A stretch of DNA of 64,000 bases, from assembly GCA_033584155.1 (NCBI GenBank), contig CP138355.1, positions 3,481,826 to 3,545,825 on the forward strand, read 5' to 3'. The stretch's first letter is position 1. Every line of letters begins with the position of its first letter. A program made the translations under genes and the position numbers. The notes under the pieces were generated by a model. That model saw only the letters and a list, made by a program, of their open reading frames with translations. It was not told where the DNA came from and searched no databases. Source of the stretch: Candidatus Electrothrix scaldis (lineage in GTDB: Bacteria > Desulfobacterota > Desulfobulbia > Desulfobulbales > Desulfobulbaceae). Shown here one piece after another: positions 17,073 to 26,590 of the stretch.

Positions 17073-17612
17073 GTGGAGGTGGAAAAAACATCGTCCCCGT
17101 GTTGTCAATTATGCGGGACAGAAGAACAAACAGTCCGCGAGGCTGGATTTCAGGTATGCTCCTCCTGCTGCACACTTGTGGAGATCCTGAAAAAACACCC
17201 TTCGATTATCGACAAAATTGCACCATATATCCAAGGAAACACCAGTCAACAGAACAGATCCACCGACAAAAAGGAAAAAGATCCTGAGCTTCCAGAGGTC
17301 TTGGATGGCAAACGCTACCGAACCATTGATAGAGACCAAAACAAATGGTACCTCTCAGTTAGTGAGGTTGACGGACAGCCTATAGAGGTCTTTGCATCAA
17401 CAGCATTTGATCGTGACCATGAATTGCAGTCACGCATATCCAACCTCACAACGATAACACGTTTAATTTCCTTAATTCTTCGCCACATCTTCTTGGGCGA
17501 AAAATTAACCCTGGAAAAATGTCTTAAGCAAATCCAGCGTAGCTCGCGCAACAAAAATGATCTGCCGGACATGCTGTACCGTGTTTTGAACAGCTATGTT
17601 GAGCCAACATAA
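17073..17612 (+). CDS. Zinc-ribbon protein with an NrdJ-type TSCPD domain
   Basis: About 180 residues if started at the GTG at 17073 (or the GTG at 17079), both just after AAAGGAGG (17061-17068); an upstream ATG at 17043 lacks such a site. The N-terminus has a four-cysteine cluster (CCQLC, then CSSCC), likely zinc-binding. After a charged linker, the second half (about VDGQPIEVFASTAFDRD through ITRLISLILRH) resembles the TSCPD domain at the C-terminus of B12-dependent ribonucleotide reductases. There is no catalytic reductase domain. Function unknown; a partner or regulator of a reductase is possible. It is followed 97 bp later by another zinc-ribbon protein. Confidence 0.6.
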   Translation: MEVEKTSSPCCQLCGTEEQTVREAGFQVCSSCCTLVEILKKHPSIIDKIAPYIQGNTSQQNRSTDKKEKDPELPEVLDGKRYRTIDRDQNKWYLSVSEVDGQPIEVFASTAFDRDHELQSRISNLTTITRLISLILRHIFLGEKLTLEKCLKQIQRSSRNKNDLPDMLYRVLNSYVEPT

Positions 17613-17709
17613 ATACTTGACAGAATCTGCGCAATCACAAAAACTGACCATATCATCACGAATCACACAACATTTTTTTGACATAAAAAACAGGTAATGT
17701 ACGTTCCTT

Positions 17710-20151
17710 ATGATTCTCTTTTGTGAAGAATGCGGTCAGAGAAACAGTATCACTCTGACCCCGTCCCTGATCGAAAACAACAACTTCACCTGTCAGTTCT
17801 GCGGGTTTCATAGCCCGTTCCCTTTTCTTGACCAGGATCGGCAGAGTACTGGCAGTAACCCCGGCATTACTTGGGAGCCAAGAATACTGCGTCTTGGCCC
17901 GGAAACGGAACACACCGAACAGCAGTTCCAGTTGATCTTCAAGGTCAATGACATTCAAACTCCAGAGCTTACGCTCGAACCATTCCAGGACTACGCTCAT
18001 CTTATACAAGTAAAAAAAACAGCTGCCGATAGTTTTACCGTGATCGTGCAGGCCTTGGGCACAGAAAGTATTCTCCAGCCCGGATTTAATGGGACCGGAC
18101 TCATTTACTGTGAAGAACAACTGATGAGTTGGGGAACGATCAACATTTCCTATGAGCACCAAATCGAACCAGCTGTAAAAAAAGAAGAAACCCCGAAACA
18201 CAGCAAAAAACATGCAAAGGCAAGTCCTCAACAAGAGAAAAAACAACAAGGTCAGGATGAGAATTATGAAATCCTGCATCAACAATTATCTGAATACAAA
18301 ACCCAGCTTCACCAAGCAAAAACCACCTCATACAGATTACAAAAAGAATTGTCCATCCGCCGTCAGGTCATGGACAATCAGGACTGCGGAATTCTCTTTA
18401 TTAATCTTGAGCAACGCATTGTCTACGCGAACCCGGTCTTTCTCAAACGAACAGGATATAGCTTAAAGGCTATACAGTCCAAAAGAATCGACCAAGTTAT
18501 TCGCTTGGGTGGTACAGACTGCACTCTCAAAGAGGCCATGAAACAGTCTGTGCATCATCAAAAATGGGAAGGCAGAGCCTTTCTCAAGGATGCAATCCGA
18601 CAAGGTAACTGGCAGGGAGAAAAAGAAGCTGAATCCTCTGAAGAAAAACCTTCCGTAATCTCCTTTAAATATTCAGATGGCCAGGAAGAGGGGCAGGAAA
18701 AAGGTTTCATCTGCCTCTTGCACCTTGAAGATTCTTTGACAGCATCTTCTCCTCTCAAATGGGGAGATCAAAACAGCTCCAGCTCGGGCAATCATCTCTC
18801 CACAGAACTTACCCATGATGCATTAACTGGGTTAGTCGACAGGCCCTCTTTTCAGCAATACCTTGAAGACTCAATCCACGCTGCCCAAGAGGACGATTCC
18901 AGGATAGGCTTGGTTTATGTAGATCTTGATCATTTTAAACGGATTAACCAAATCTTCGGCCCAGGTTTTGGCGACAAGATACTTTGTAGCGTCTCAACCA
19001 TTCTTCAGCAATGCGGTCAGGAATCTGGAGCAGACTTGGTGGCCAGGCTCAGCGGCGATGAGTTTGCTCTTATTCTCCCTCCCCCTTCAGATAAGGAGCT
19101 TGCTCATAAACTGGCTCAGAAGATCATGCAACGCTTTCGCACCCCGGTGAATAACGAATCTCGTGCAATCCTTATCAGGCCCAGTATAGGCTACAGCATG
19201 TTTCCAGATGACGGGGAAACCCCACTGGATGTACTGCGCAATGCGGACACGGCAATGGAAGCGGCCAAGAGTGAGGGCGGCAACAGAATCTGCTCCTGGA
19301 ATAGCGGCATGAAAATTCAGGCTGCGCAAAGTCTGTACCTGGAAAATGACCTCCGTCAGGCTGTGGCTGATGACGCTCTGATTAATTTTTACCAGCCGCA
19401 GATTAATTTGGTTGACGGCTCTATCTGTGGAATGGAGGCCTTAGCCCGCTGGATTCACCCAGTTAAAGGACTGATTTCACCGGCTGCCTTTATCCCCATT
19501 GCCGAGAGTACCGGCTTGATCGAAAAACTGGGCATTGATCTTGTCCGTCAGGCCTGTTTACAGGGGAAAAAATGGCGGGATATGGGCTTCCGTAAATTTG
19601 TCATGGCAGTGAATATTTCAGGGCGACTGCTCCGGCGACGTGATCTCTTCTATCAAATTATGAGCTGTATAGAAAGCACGGGTTTTCCTCCAAATGCTCT
19701 GGAAGTTGAATTCACCGAAGGCGTGCTCATTGAAAATATAGATTTCACTGTTGAGCTCATCAATAAACTCCGGGCCGAAGGAATAAAGCTGGCTATTGAC
19801 GATTTCGGGACCGGCTACTCATCTTTGAGTTATTTACAGCATCTGCAAGTCGACAAGATCAAAATAGATCGATCTTTCATCACTAATGTGACCACGAATA
19901 ATACCGATGCAGCCATCACCCTGGGTATCATAGCTATTGCTCAAAATCTGCGCTTCAAAGTGATTGCCGAGGGAATAGAAACCGAGGAGCATCTTTTCTT
20001 TCTCCAAAAAAACAAGTGCCACGAGGGGCAGGGTTTTCTCTTTAGCCCACCTATCCCGGAAAAAGAAATGACAGGTTTATTGCTTCGTGATTGCAGTGTA
20101 GCCCTGAACCATAAACGTATGATAGATAAATTTTATTCCATCAAGGCATAA
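17710..20151 (+). CDS. Zinc-ribbon / PAS / GGDEF-EAL cyclic-di-GMP protein
   Basis: 813 residues. The N-terminus has a zinc ribbon (CEEC at 5-8, CQFC at 28-31), then a domain of unknown type, a coiled-coil-like stretch (about 180-220) and a PAS domain starting at QDCGILFINLEQRIVYANP (224-242). The GGDEF domain follows with SGDEF at 448-452 and an intact DLDHFKRIN; the EAL domain starts with MEALARW (575-581) and keeps DDFGTGYSSLSYL. Both diguanylate cyclase and phosphodiesterase activity are possible; Ser for the first Gly in SGDEF is tolerated in active cyclases. No membrane segment is seen, so it should be cytoplasmic. Confidence 0.92.
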   Translation: MILFCEECGQRNSITLTPSLIENNNFTCQFCGFHSPFPFLDQDRQSTGSNPGITWEPRILRLGPETEHTEQQFQLIFKVNDIQTPELTLEPFQDYAHLIQVKKTAADSFTVIVQALGTESILQPGFNGTGLIYCEEQLMSWGTINISYEHQIEPAVKKEETPKHSKKHAKASPQQEKKQQGQDENYEILHQQLSEYKTQLHQAKTTSYRLQKELSIRRQVMDNQDCGILFINLEQRIVYANPVFLKRTGYSLKAIQSKRIDQVIRLGGTDCTLKEAMKQSVHHQKWEGRAFLKDAIRQGNWQGEKEAESSEEKPSVISFKYSDGQEEGQEKGFICLLHLEDSLTASSPLKWGDQNSSSSGNHLSTELTHDALTGLVDRPSFQQYLEDSIHAAQEDDSRIGLVYVDLDHFKRINQIFGPGFGDKILCSVSTILQQCGQESGADLVARLSGDEFALILPPPSDKELAHKLAQKIMQRFRTPVNNESRAILIRPSIGYSMFPDDGETPLDVLRNADTAMEAAKSEGGNRICSWNSGMKIQAAQSLYLENDLRQAVADDALINFYQPQINLVDGSICGMEALARWIHPVKGLISPAAFIPIAESTGLIEKLGIDLVRQACLQGKKWRDMGFRKFVMAVNISGRLLRRRDLFYQIMSCIESTGFPPNALEVEFTEGVLIENIDFTVELINKLRAEGIKLAIDDFGTGYSSLSYLQHLQVDKIKIDRSFITNVTTNNTDAAITLGIIAIAQNLRFKVIAEGIETEEHLFFLQKNKCHEGQGFLFSPPIPEKEMTGLLLRDCSVALNHKRMIDKFYSIKA

Positions 20152-20383
20152 AAAGTTATCAGACCTTGGTGTTACCATAGCATATTCAAAAAAAGCATGG
20201 TAATAATTGCTCCTGCAAACCGTGAAAATCGCATCTCAGATCTTTTCCTTCGCCTTACGGGGCAGAAAAGAGCGCAATACTTATCTGTACTCCAATCTCT
20301 CTTTTTTATTGTTCCACTGGAAATTTAAGGCACCTCTCCTTTTGGAGACATTTTATTCATTCATACTCAACACGGGAGGAAGT

Positions 20384-21046
20384 ATGAAATCAATTGTAAC
20401 GTTCACTTTTCTTATCACCTTGTTATTAACAGCGAGCACGGCTTTCTCGTATGATTGCTACGAGAGAACCCCGCCTTCTCGTTCCTGCCCCCAATGCCAA
20501 GCAATACAGTGCAGGCAACATCCCCCCTGCCCGACACGGTGCGGCCAATGTGATCGTTGCGCTATCCACAAAAGATCATGCAAGAAAAAGGTGGTCCATC
20601 AGCACACCTACCAATGTCAAACAACATGCACCGTCAAAACAAAACAGACAACCACTGTGCAATGTCAACTCTGCGGATCTCGATATCCTCAAGGCGTAGA
20701 GCATTACTGCCACTTGGTGCAATGTAAAAAATGCGGCCATGTACACCCCAGAGATGTAGAGCATCGCTGCGGCATGGTGCAATGCAAATCATGTGGGGTG
20801 TTCCACCCCCAGGGTATGCAGCATTACTGCGGTGAAGTGCGTTGTCAATTCTGTGGAGTTCATTATCACCCAGGAGTTGGTCATCATTGCCAGGCCCAAT
20901 GCCCCCAAGGCGACTGCTTCCGCCAGCCTCCTCCTTGCCAATATCCCGGAAAACAGTGTCCCACCCAAGGCTGTAATATGAGACGTTCGAGGGCCATGCA
21001 AACCAGCTGGCATGCCTGGTTTAAAAATCAGGAACAAGCTCTTTAA
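20384..21046 (+). CDS. Secreted cysteine-rich repeat protein, unknown function
   Basis: 220 residues from the ATG at 20384, which has GGGAGGA immediately upstream; the frame is open further back but without a site. Signal peptide about 1-21 (ending STAFS). The mature part is full of CxxC pairs, and four consecutive units of about 20 residues follow the pattern V-Q-C-x-x-C-G, six or seven residues, V-x-H-x-C (about residues 88-170). Each unit has two Cys, one His and a last Cys, fitting one metal or heme-free zinc/iron site or disulfides. Pro/Gln/Cys-rich stretches flank them. I do not recognise the family. Confidence 0.7.
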   Translation: MKSIVTFTFLITLLLTASTAFSYDCYERTPPSRSCPQCQAIQCRQHPPCPTRCGQCDRCAIHKRSCKKKVVHQHTYQCQTTCTVKTKQTTTVQCQLCGSRYPQGVEHYCHLVQCKKCGHVHPRDVEHRCGMVQCKSCGVFHPQGMQHYCGEVRCQFCGVHYHPGVGHHCQAQCPQGDCFRQPPPCQYPGKQCPTQGCNMRRSRAMQTSWHAWFKNQEQAL

Positions 21047-21150
21047 GAATGACCCGCCCTGCCCCATACATAGAATATATAGAGGCAGAGAGCATAAGCA
21101 ATCATAAATGCGAGGAGATTTCTCAAAGTCTCCTGACTCGACTTTTATAT

Positions 21151-21174
21151 CTCCCCCACAAAAAAGTGGGGGAG
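21151..21174. terminator. Strong hairpin after the Cys-rich gene
   Basis: CTCCCCCAC and GTGGGGGAG form a perfect 9-bp stem with a six-A loop, about 105 bp past the stop at 21046. There is no T-run directly behind it; a second hairpin with one follows. Confidence 0.6.
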
Positions 21175-21191
21175 TATAGTAAGTATTTTTT

Positions 21192-21226
21192 CCGCCCTCC
21201 AGCCCTACAAGGCGGGATATTTTTTA
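21192..21226 (+). terminator. Second hairpin with a T-run
   Basis: CCGCC (21192-21196) pairs with GGCGG (21211-21215) and is followed by GATATTTTTTATC, the shape of a factor-independent terminator, ahead of the glycosyltransferase gene. Confidence 0.55.
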
Positions 21227-21273
21227 TCTATTTCGCTGTAGAAAACTGCCCCTTCTGAGGGGTGGATCTGTTT

Positions 21274-22401
21274 ATGAGCAACAAAGATTCCGTCTCCACC
21301 GTAGCGCCGCTACTCTCTGTCATTGTCCCCTGCTATAATGAAGCTGATAATGTCGAAGAGCTGATCCATCGTCTTGCAGAGGCATTACAGGACATCTCCT
21401 GGGAAGTCATCTTTGTCGATGACGATTCACCGGATAAGACAAACCAACGGGTGGCTGACATGGCTTTTCAGGACCCGAGGGTTCGCTTGATCCATCGCAT
21501 CGGACGACGCGGCCTTTCTTCAGCCTGTGTGGAGGGCATGCTTTCCTCTTCAGCACCTTATCTTGCTGTTATAGATGCTGACCTTCAGCACGATGAAACG
21601 CTGCTTCCTGATATGCTCACAGCTTTACGTAGCCAGCAACTGGACATTGTGGTAGGCAGCCGCTACATACAAGGCGGCGGCATAGGAGCATGGGATGCAA
21701 AGAGGGCCGCCTATAGCCGTTTTGCCACCCGGATCAGTCGCTACTTCACCCGGACTGAACTCAGTGACCCTATGAGTGGCTTTTTTATGATTCGCCGGGA
21801 AGCCCTGATGCAACGGGTGCGTAGATTATCAGGCATGGGTTTTAAAATCCTGCTGGATCTCTTTGCCTCCTCCCCAACACCTATGCGTTTTCTGGAACTA
21901 CCCTATACCTTTAAAGAACGCCATGCTGGAGAAAGCAAGCTGGATAATCGAGCCTTGCTTGAGTTCGGGATGCTGCTTTTGGACAAATGGATAGGTCATC
22001 TACTTCCAGTTCGTTTTGTTGCCTTTGCACTGGTGGGAGGAATAGGCGTGCTGATCCATTTTCTGATCCTACTGCTGCTCTTCCGTGTGACCGGTGGACC
22101 ATTTGCCGTGGGACAGACTGTAGCCACCTTGGTGGCGATGACCACTAATTATCTTCTCAACAACCTCTTCACCTATAATGATATTCAGCTCAAGGGGTGG
22201 AAGTTGCTCACAGGCTGGTTTTCCTTCATCCTGGTTTGCGGGGTCGGAGCAGCCGCCAATGTAGGCATTTCTTCCTTGCTCTTTCAGCGCAAAACCAACT
22301 GGATTCTTTCAGCTTTAGCGGGAATAGCGGTGAGTTCGGTATGGAATTATGCGGTGACAGCGGTGTACACTTGGCGTGCGCCCTCTATCGGCACTAAATG
22401 A
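21274..22401 (+). CDS. GT2 glycosyltransferase fused to a GtrA-like membrane domain
   Basis: 375 residues from the ATG at 21274, with GAGGGGTGG about 8 bases ahead; a GTG at 21262 is less likely. Residues about 14-235 are a dolichol-phosphate-mannose-synthase-like GT2 domain: LSVIVPCYNEADNVEEL, the nucleotide-binding VFVDDD-like FVDDDSPDKT, and DADLQHDE with the metal-binding DxD. About 245-370 are four membrane helices of the GtrA type (RFVAFALVGGIGVLIHF). Such fusions transfer a sugar to polyprenyl phosphate and may help flip it for cell-wall or glycan decoration. Sugar unknown. Confidence 0.88.
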   Translation: MSNKDSVSTVAPLLSVIVPCYNEADNVEELIHRLAEALQDISWEVIFVDDDSPDKTNQRVADMAFQDPRVRLIHRIGRRGLSSACVEGMLSSSAPYLAVIDADLQHDETLLPDMLTALRSQQLDIVVGSRYIQGGGIGAWDAKRAAYSRFATRISRYFTRTELSDPMSGFFMIRREALMQRVRRLSGMGFKILLDLFASSPTPMRFLELPYTFKERHAGESKLDNRALLEFGMLLLDKWIGHLLPVRFVAFALVGGIGVLIHFLILLLLFRVTGGPFAVGQTVATLVAMTTNYLLNNLFTYNDIQLKGWKLLTGWFSFILVCGVGAAANVGISSLLFQRKTNWILSALAGIAVSSVWNYAVTAVYTWRAPSIGTK

Positions 22402-22443
22402 AATGATAGGCGGCGAGAAAGGTGTACTGGAACGGAAACAAGT

Positions 22444-22470
22444 CAGGGAGCGTAAGAGCAACGCTCCCTG
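22444..22470 (+). terminator. Hairpin after the glycosyltransferase gene
   Basis: CAGGGAGCGT and ACGCTCCCTG form a perfect 10-bp stem with a 7-nt loop, 43 bp past the stop. The following sequence (TTAACG) is a poor T-run, so it may stabilise the mRNA end rather than terminate by itself. Confidence 0.55.
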
Positions 22471-22515
22471 TTAACGACGACCCCCTCTAACTCCTCTCAA
22501 CAGCCCGCTTACACC

Positions 22516-22800
22516 CTAATTTTCTGAGGTACCATAATCTCTCTCAATCTTTTTTTCCGGTCGGTCATAATAATGGGGATTTTCTGTTTCATGTGCCCCC
22601 TCTCCGTTAAAAAAGCGATTCACCGTCCCAGGCATCTTTGTTACAGGCTCATTCATGATAACCTCGTAACCAATGGAAAACGCCAAAACTGCCATAAGAG
22701 TCAGGACTGGTTTCTTTTTCCTGTGTTCATGAGGTAACAGGATAAGCCCAACTAAAACCGCGATCATGATCCAAAGATGATATTCTGCCAATAACTCCAT
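22516..22800 (-). CDS. Small inner-membrane protein, unknown function
   Basis: 94 residues from the ATG at 22800, preceded by AAAGGAGAT; an upstream start at 22926 is open but has no site. Two hydrophobic segments (about 9-22, IMIAVLVGLILLP, and about 32-46, LTLMAVLAFSIGYEV) are separated by a short basic HEHRKKK loop. The C-terminal tail of about 45 residues is charged. No family recognised. It is divergent from nothing obvious and lies between the glycosyltransferase and L,D-transpeptidase genes. Confidence 0.55.
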   Translation of the reverse strand: MELLAEYHLWIMIAVLVGLILLPHEHRKKKPVLTLMAVLAFSIGYEVIMNEPVTKMPGTVNRFFNGEGAHETENPHYYDRPEKKIERDYGTSEN

Positions 22801-23015
22801 ACGATCTCCTTTCAATAGCATCTCCCGGCTCATCCCTCTTGTGCAGGTGACTGAAGAGCTATCTAATAATAAAAAAACTTCCAACTTCTTCTCAAGAAAT
22901 ATAACGAAAATATTCTTGAAAGGCAATTTGAGATCTACGTCATGACCTCCTCAAAAAAAGATTTGCCACGCCAAAACAACAGCATGAAATAGCTATAACA
23001 ATACAACAGAAAATA

Positions 23016-24878
23016 TTAATAAGTATATCTGCATTTGGCCTTTTTCAGAGGAAACAAGGCTGCTGCCAGTCGGGCATCACGCCCATAGATATCATCATAA
23101 AAATAAGCAGCTCCTGTGTTGCGATCCACTCGGGCTGTTCGATAAATAAGATGCACCGGGAGAGGTTGATTCAATACAAAAATCTTTCGTTCATGACTGG
23201 CAACCTGCGCTTCCAGCTGCTTACGGGAAATCATCTGGTAATCATGGGTCAGAATATAGCTGGCCAACTCCAGAGGGCGACTGACTCGAATACAGCCGTG
23301 GCTGAAGGCCCGCCTGGCTCTCCTGAACAAGCCATGAGCTGGCGTATCATGGAGATAGATATTTTTTGTATTGGGAAACATAAACTTCATAGTTCCCAGG
23401 GCATTTCCAGGCCCTGGCTCCTGACGGAGATGAAATTGATTAATACCTCTCCCTATATTTTCCCAGTCTATAGTTTCCGGCAAAATTTCAGGTGCTCCCT
23501 CCTGCCAATCGGCAAAGATACGAATACGCTGCTCCTGCAAGTAGAGAGGATTTTCCAAGACTTTGGGTACGATCTCATTACGGGCAATGTTTGGCGGGAT
23601 ATTCCAATACGGGTTAACCTCAATGTACGTCATGATATGACTAAAAATCGGCGTCTTATTGCGTACCTTGCCGACAATCACAGGCATACTGATCTCAACT
23701 TTACGATCATGCATTCCCACAAGGCGGAACCCTGCCACATTAACGATAATGCGCCTTCCTTCAAGTTGATGCGGTAGCCAACGCCAACGCTCCATATTGA
23801 GAATAAGCTTATTGATATGGTCCTGAACAGGCAAGTTCAGAGCACTCAATGTTTTTTTCCCGATAACTCCATCCTGCTCCAGACTGTAGCGTTGTTGAAA
23901 ATGTTGAACTGCCTTCAGCAGGGCATTGCTGTATTGAAGATGGTAGACAGGCAAAGGAAGAGGAAACATCCACCACGATGGCGGAAGCAAAGCCTGTCGC
24001 GGGGAGAGCTGTTGCCCTCTATCTCTCATCTTTCGTATCGGTCCAGGTGGAGATTTCGGACGCGCAAGTAAGGGCGGAGCAGGAATAACAGAAAAATCTT
24101 TCAGGTCACCAGTAATAAAAAGGCGCTCTGCCAAGACACTCACTCTCGAATCTTCCATGCCGGGCCGAAGAGTCTCTCCTGATGGAATTTCAGGCCACCC
24201 ACCTCGTGCTGCCAGCCTTCTATATTTGGCCAGTGTTTTTTTTAACGACTGGTAGTCGTAATGCCTAGGGGATAAGTTTTTTAAAAAAAGACGAAAATCA
24301 TGAGCTCCCACAGCCTCTCGGAGCATAGCATGACGATTTGCAGCTGTTGAACGAGCAGCATCAAAGAGGCCAGGATCAAGCATGCAACTGGCAACAGCAC
24401 CTTCCAACATATCTCCGAGATAGGTATAGAGGGCCAAGGTAAGCATGAGATCCAGCTGAGCAAGATCTGCTGTCTCCCTACTGACCAATAGAGCTGTGAG
24501 ATCTGTTATTTTATACCGTTCAAGCTCTAAGCCTTCCTCATCAACCCGACGTAACACAGAGAGGAGTATATGGGCATTTCGGGTGGGCCCATATTCTGTG
24601 ACCCAGTAGGGAAAAAAATTATTCTCCTGATAAAAAGCGAAGAGCAGTTCATCCAGTCCCTTAGAAGCCTGTTGCTGAATGATAAAGGAAAATTTAACAG
24701 AGGGTTTGTTTTCAAGAAGCCAGAACAGGTTCCTCTGAAGGGGTGTCATGTCGGTTGCGGGAATACTGCGAACAATCACCTCTGCTTCCTCATCAATATG
24801 CGCAAAAACAGAAGATACGCTGATGCCTACGACAACAGCAATACCTACACAGACAGCGAACAACTTCGATAAGGACAT
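23016..24878 (-). CDS. YcbB/LdtD-like L,D-transpeptidase
   Basis: 620 residues. Signal peptide or membrane anchor at 1-26, a YcbB-type N-terminal scaffold (about 60-290), a peptidoglycan-binding domain (about 310-365, LLKAVQHFQQRYSLEQDGVIG), and a YkuD catalytic domain ending in the motif HGLFRRARRAFSHGCIRVSR with Cys near residue 528 as the nucleophile. It should make 3-3 cross-links or attach proteins to peptidoglycan in the periplasm. The length matches the YcbB group. The start has no strong ribosome site. Confidence 0.93.
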   Translation of the reverse strand: MSLSKLFAVCVGIAVVVGISVSSVFAHIDEEAEVIVRSIPATDMTPLQRNLFWLLENKPSVKFSFIIQQQASKGLDELLFAFYQENNFFPYWVTEYGPTRNAHILLSVLRRVDEEGLELERYKITDLTALLVSRETADLAQLDLMLTLALYTYLGDMLEGAVASCMLDPGLFDAARSTAANRHAMLREAVGAHDFRLFLKNLSPRHYDYQSLKKTLAKYRRLAARGGWPEIPSGETLRPGMEDSRVSVLAERLFITGDLKDFSVIPAPPLLARPKSPPGPIRKMRDRGQQLSPRQALLPPSWWMFPLPLPVYHLQYSNALLKAVQHFQQRYSLEQDGVIGKKTLSALNLPVQDHINKLILNMERWRWLPHQLEGRRIIVNVAGFRLVGMHDRKVEISMPVIVGKVRNKTPIFSHIMTYIEVNPYWNIPPNIARNEIVPKVLENPLYLQEQRIRIFADWQEGAPEILPETIDWENIGRGINQFHLRQEPGPGNALGTMKFMFPNTKNIYLHDTPAHGLFRRARRAFSHGCIRVSRPLELASYILTHDYQMISRKQLEAQVASHERKIFVLNQPLPVHLIYRTARVDRNTGAAYFYDDIYGRDARLAAALFPLKKAKCRYTY

Positions 24879-24984
24879 AGATGATTCGTATAATACGCTT
24901 ACACCTCAGGATGGGGAAGCCCATCACCGTTGAGGCCTTATTCACAAGTAAACACAAGAGGAGATAATGCACAACACTCCACAG

Positions 24985-25023
24985 AAAAAGCAACAAAGGC
25001 ACAGGGGAAAACCCTGTGCCTTT
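24985..25023 (-). terminator. Terminator downstream of ahcY
   Basis: A perfect 12-bp stem pairs AAAGGCACAGGG with CCCTGTGCCTTT (24995-25006 with 25012-25023). Read on the minus strand it is followed by TTGCTTTTTC. It lies about 115 bp beyond the ahcY stop and probably ends the phosphonate/methyl-cycle operon. Confidence 0.8.
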
Positions 25024-25137
25024 CTCCAGATGCCGGAATCACTCTGCGTACAGCTCTATTGTATTACTTCAGAGCGCTACCGGCAAGGAACTCTTGATTT
25101 TTACACCATCAAGGTTCGAAAAAATACTGCCCTCCAA

Positions 25138-26424
25138 TCAATAACGATAATATTCAGGCTTGTACGGTCCTTCAACATCAACGCCAATATAATCAGCCTG
25201 CTCTTTACTCAGAACGGTCAGATGAGCCCCGATTTTCTCCAAATGCAGGCGTGCCACCATCTCATCAAGTTTCTTCGGCAAAAAATATACCTGTTTTTCA
25301 TAGAGAGCGTAGTTATTCCACAGTTCAATCTGGGCCAACACCTGATTGGTAAAGGAGTTGCTCATGACAAAGCTGGGATGACCGGTTGCGCAGCCAAGGT
25401 TCACCAAACGGCCCTCAGCCAGCACAATGATACGTTTGCCATCGGGCCAGATAACATGATCTACCTGGGGCTTGATATTCTCCCACTCCAGATCCTTGAG
25501 ACCAGCAATATCTATCTCAGAATCAAAATGACCAATATTACAAACAATGGCCTCATTTTTCATCTGATCCATATGGGCTCTGGTAATGACGCCCAAGTTA
25601 CCGGTGCAGGTCACAAAGATGTCACCAACAGCAGCAGCTTCTTCCATAGTCACAACCTTGAAGCCTTCCATAGCAGCCTGAAGTGCGCAGATAGGATCAA
25701 TCTCTGTCACATAGACAATAGCGCCCATGCCGCGCAGGGCCTGAGCACAGCCCTTACCAACATCACCATAACCAACAACCACACCAACCTTACCGGCAAT
25801 CATCACGTCTGTAGCGCGCTTAACGCCATCAATGAGGGACTCTCGGCAGCCGTAGAGGTTGTCAAATTTTGATTTGGTTACAGAGTCGTTGACGTTAATG
25901 GCCGGAGCAAGCAGGATGCCTTTTTTCGCCATCTCGTTCAAGCGATGAACACCAGTGGTAGTCTCTTCGGAAATTCCGCGAATATCCTTCATCATTTCTG
26001 GATATTTCTCGTGCATGATCTGGGTCAGATCACCACCATCATCCAGAATCATATTGGGTTTCCAGTCATCAGGCCCAAAAATAGTCTGCTCAATACACCA
26101 CCAGAATTCCTCCTCAGTCTCACCCTTCCAGGCAAAAGTAGGAATTCCCGCAGCAGCCATCGCAGCCGCAGCCTGATCCTGGGTGGAAAAAATATTACAG
26201 GAAGACCAACGCAGCTCTGCACCCAGCTCAACCAGGGTTTCCATCAGAACAGCTGTCTGGATCGTCATATGAAGGCAACCCGCAATACGGGCACCCTGCA
26301 AGGGCTTATCTTTACCATACTCGGCACGCAAGGCCATCAGGCCAGGCATCTCAGTTTCAGCAATAGCGATTTCCTTGCGTCCCCATTCGGCAAGGCCCAT
26401 ATCCGCCACTTTATAATCATTCAT
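25138..26424 (-). CDS. ahcY: Adenosylhomocysteinase (S-adenosylhomocysteine hydrolase)
   Basis: 428 residues from the ATG at 26424 ([19 protein letters not shown]), with GGGAG about 11 bases before it; an ATG six codons earlier overlaps that site. It splits S-adenosylhomocysteine into homocysteine and adenosine in the cytoplasm, lifting product inhibition of methyltransferases. Seen are the NAD-binding [11 protein letters not shown], the substrate/catalytic [20 protein letters not shown], and the C-terminal [10 protein letters not shown]. Downstream of metK and the methyltransferase/phosphonate genes, it is the last gene before a strong terminator. Confidence 0.97.
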   Translation of the reverse strand: MNDYKVADMGLAEWGRKEIAIAETEMPGLMALRAEYGKDKPLQGARIAGCLHMTIQTAVLMETLVELGAELRWSSCNIFSTQDQAAAAMAAAGIPTFAWKGETEEEFWWCIEQTIFGPDDWKPNMILDDGGDLTQIMHEKYPEMMKDIRGISEETTTGVHRLNEMAKKGILLAPAINVNDSVTKSKFDNLYGCRESLIDGVKRATDVMIAGKVGVVVGYGDVGKGCAQALRGMGAIVYVTEIDPICALQAAMEGFKVVTMEEAAAVGDIFVTCTGNLGVITRAHMDQMKNEAIVCNIGHFDSEIDIAGLKDLEWENIKPQVDHVIWPDGKRIIVLAEGRLVNLGCATGHPSFVMSNSFTNQVLAQIELWNNYALYEKQVYFLPKKLDEMVARLHLEKIGAHLTVLSKEQADYIGVDVEGPYKPEYYRY

Positions 26425-26590
26425 TGTACAACGCACTCCCATAGGGTAGCTAATTGGTAACCAGGTAATGTCTCATCTGAAGGAAAAGCAATTTATCCAG
26501 ACAGAAGGCATAGAAAAAGGCCGAGCAAAGGATTGACCTCTGCCCGGCAGCAAATATACAAAAAACAGCCAAGGATGAACAGGATATTCT

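Noticed and set aside
24967-25872. 301-residue plus-strand frame
   Set aside because: It lies opposite ahcY, whose protein is a full match to its family, and has no recognisable domain.
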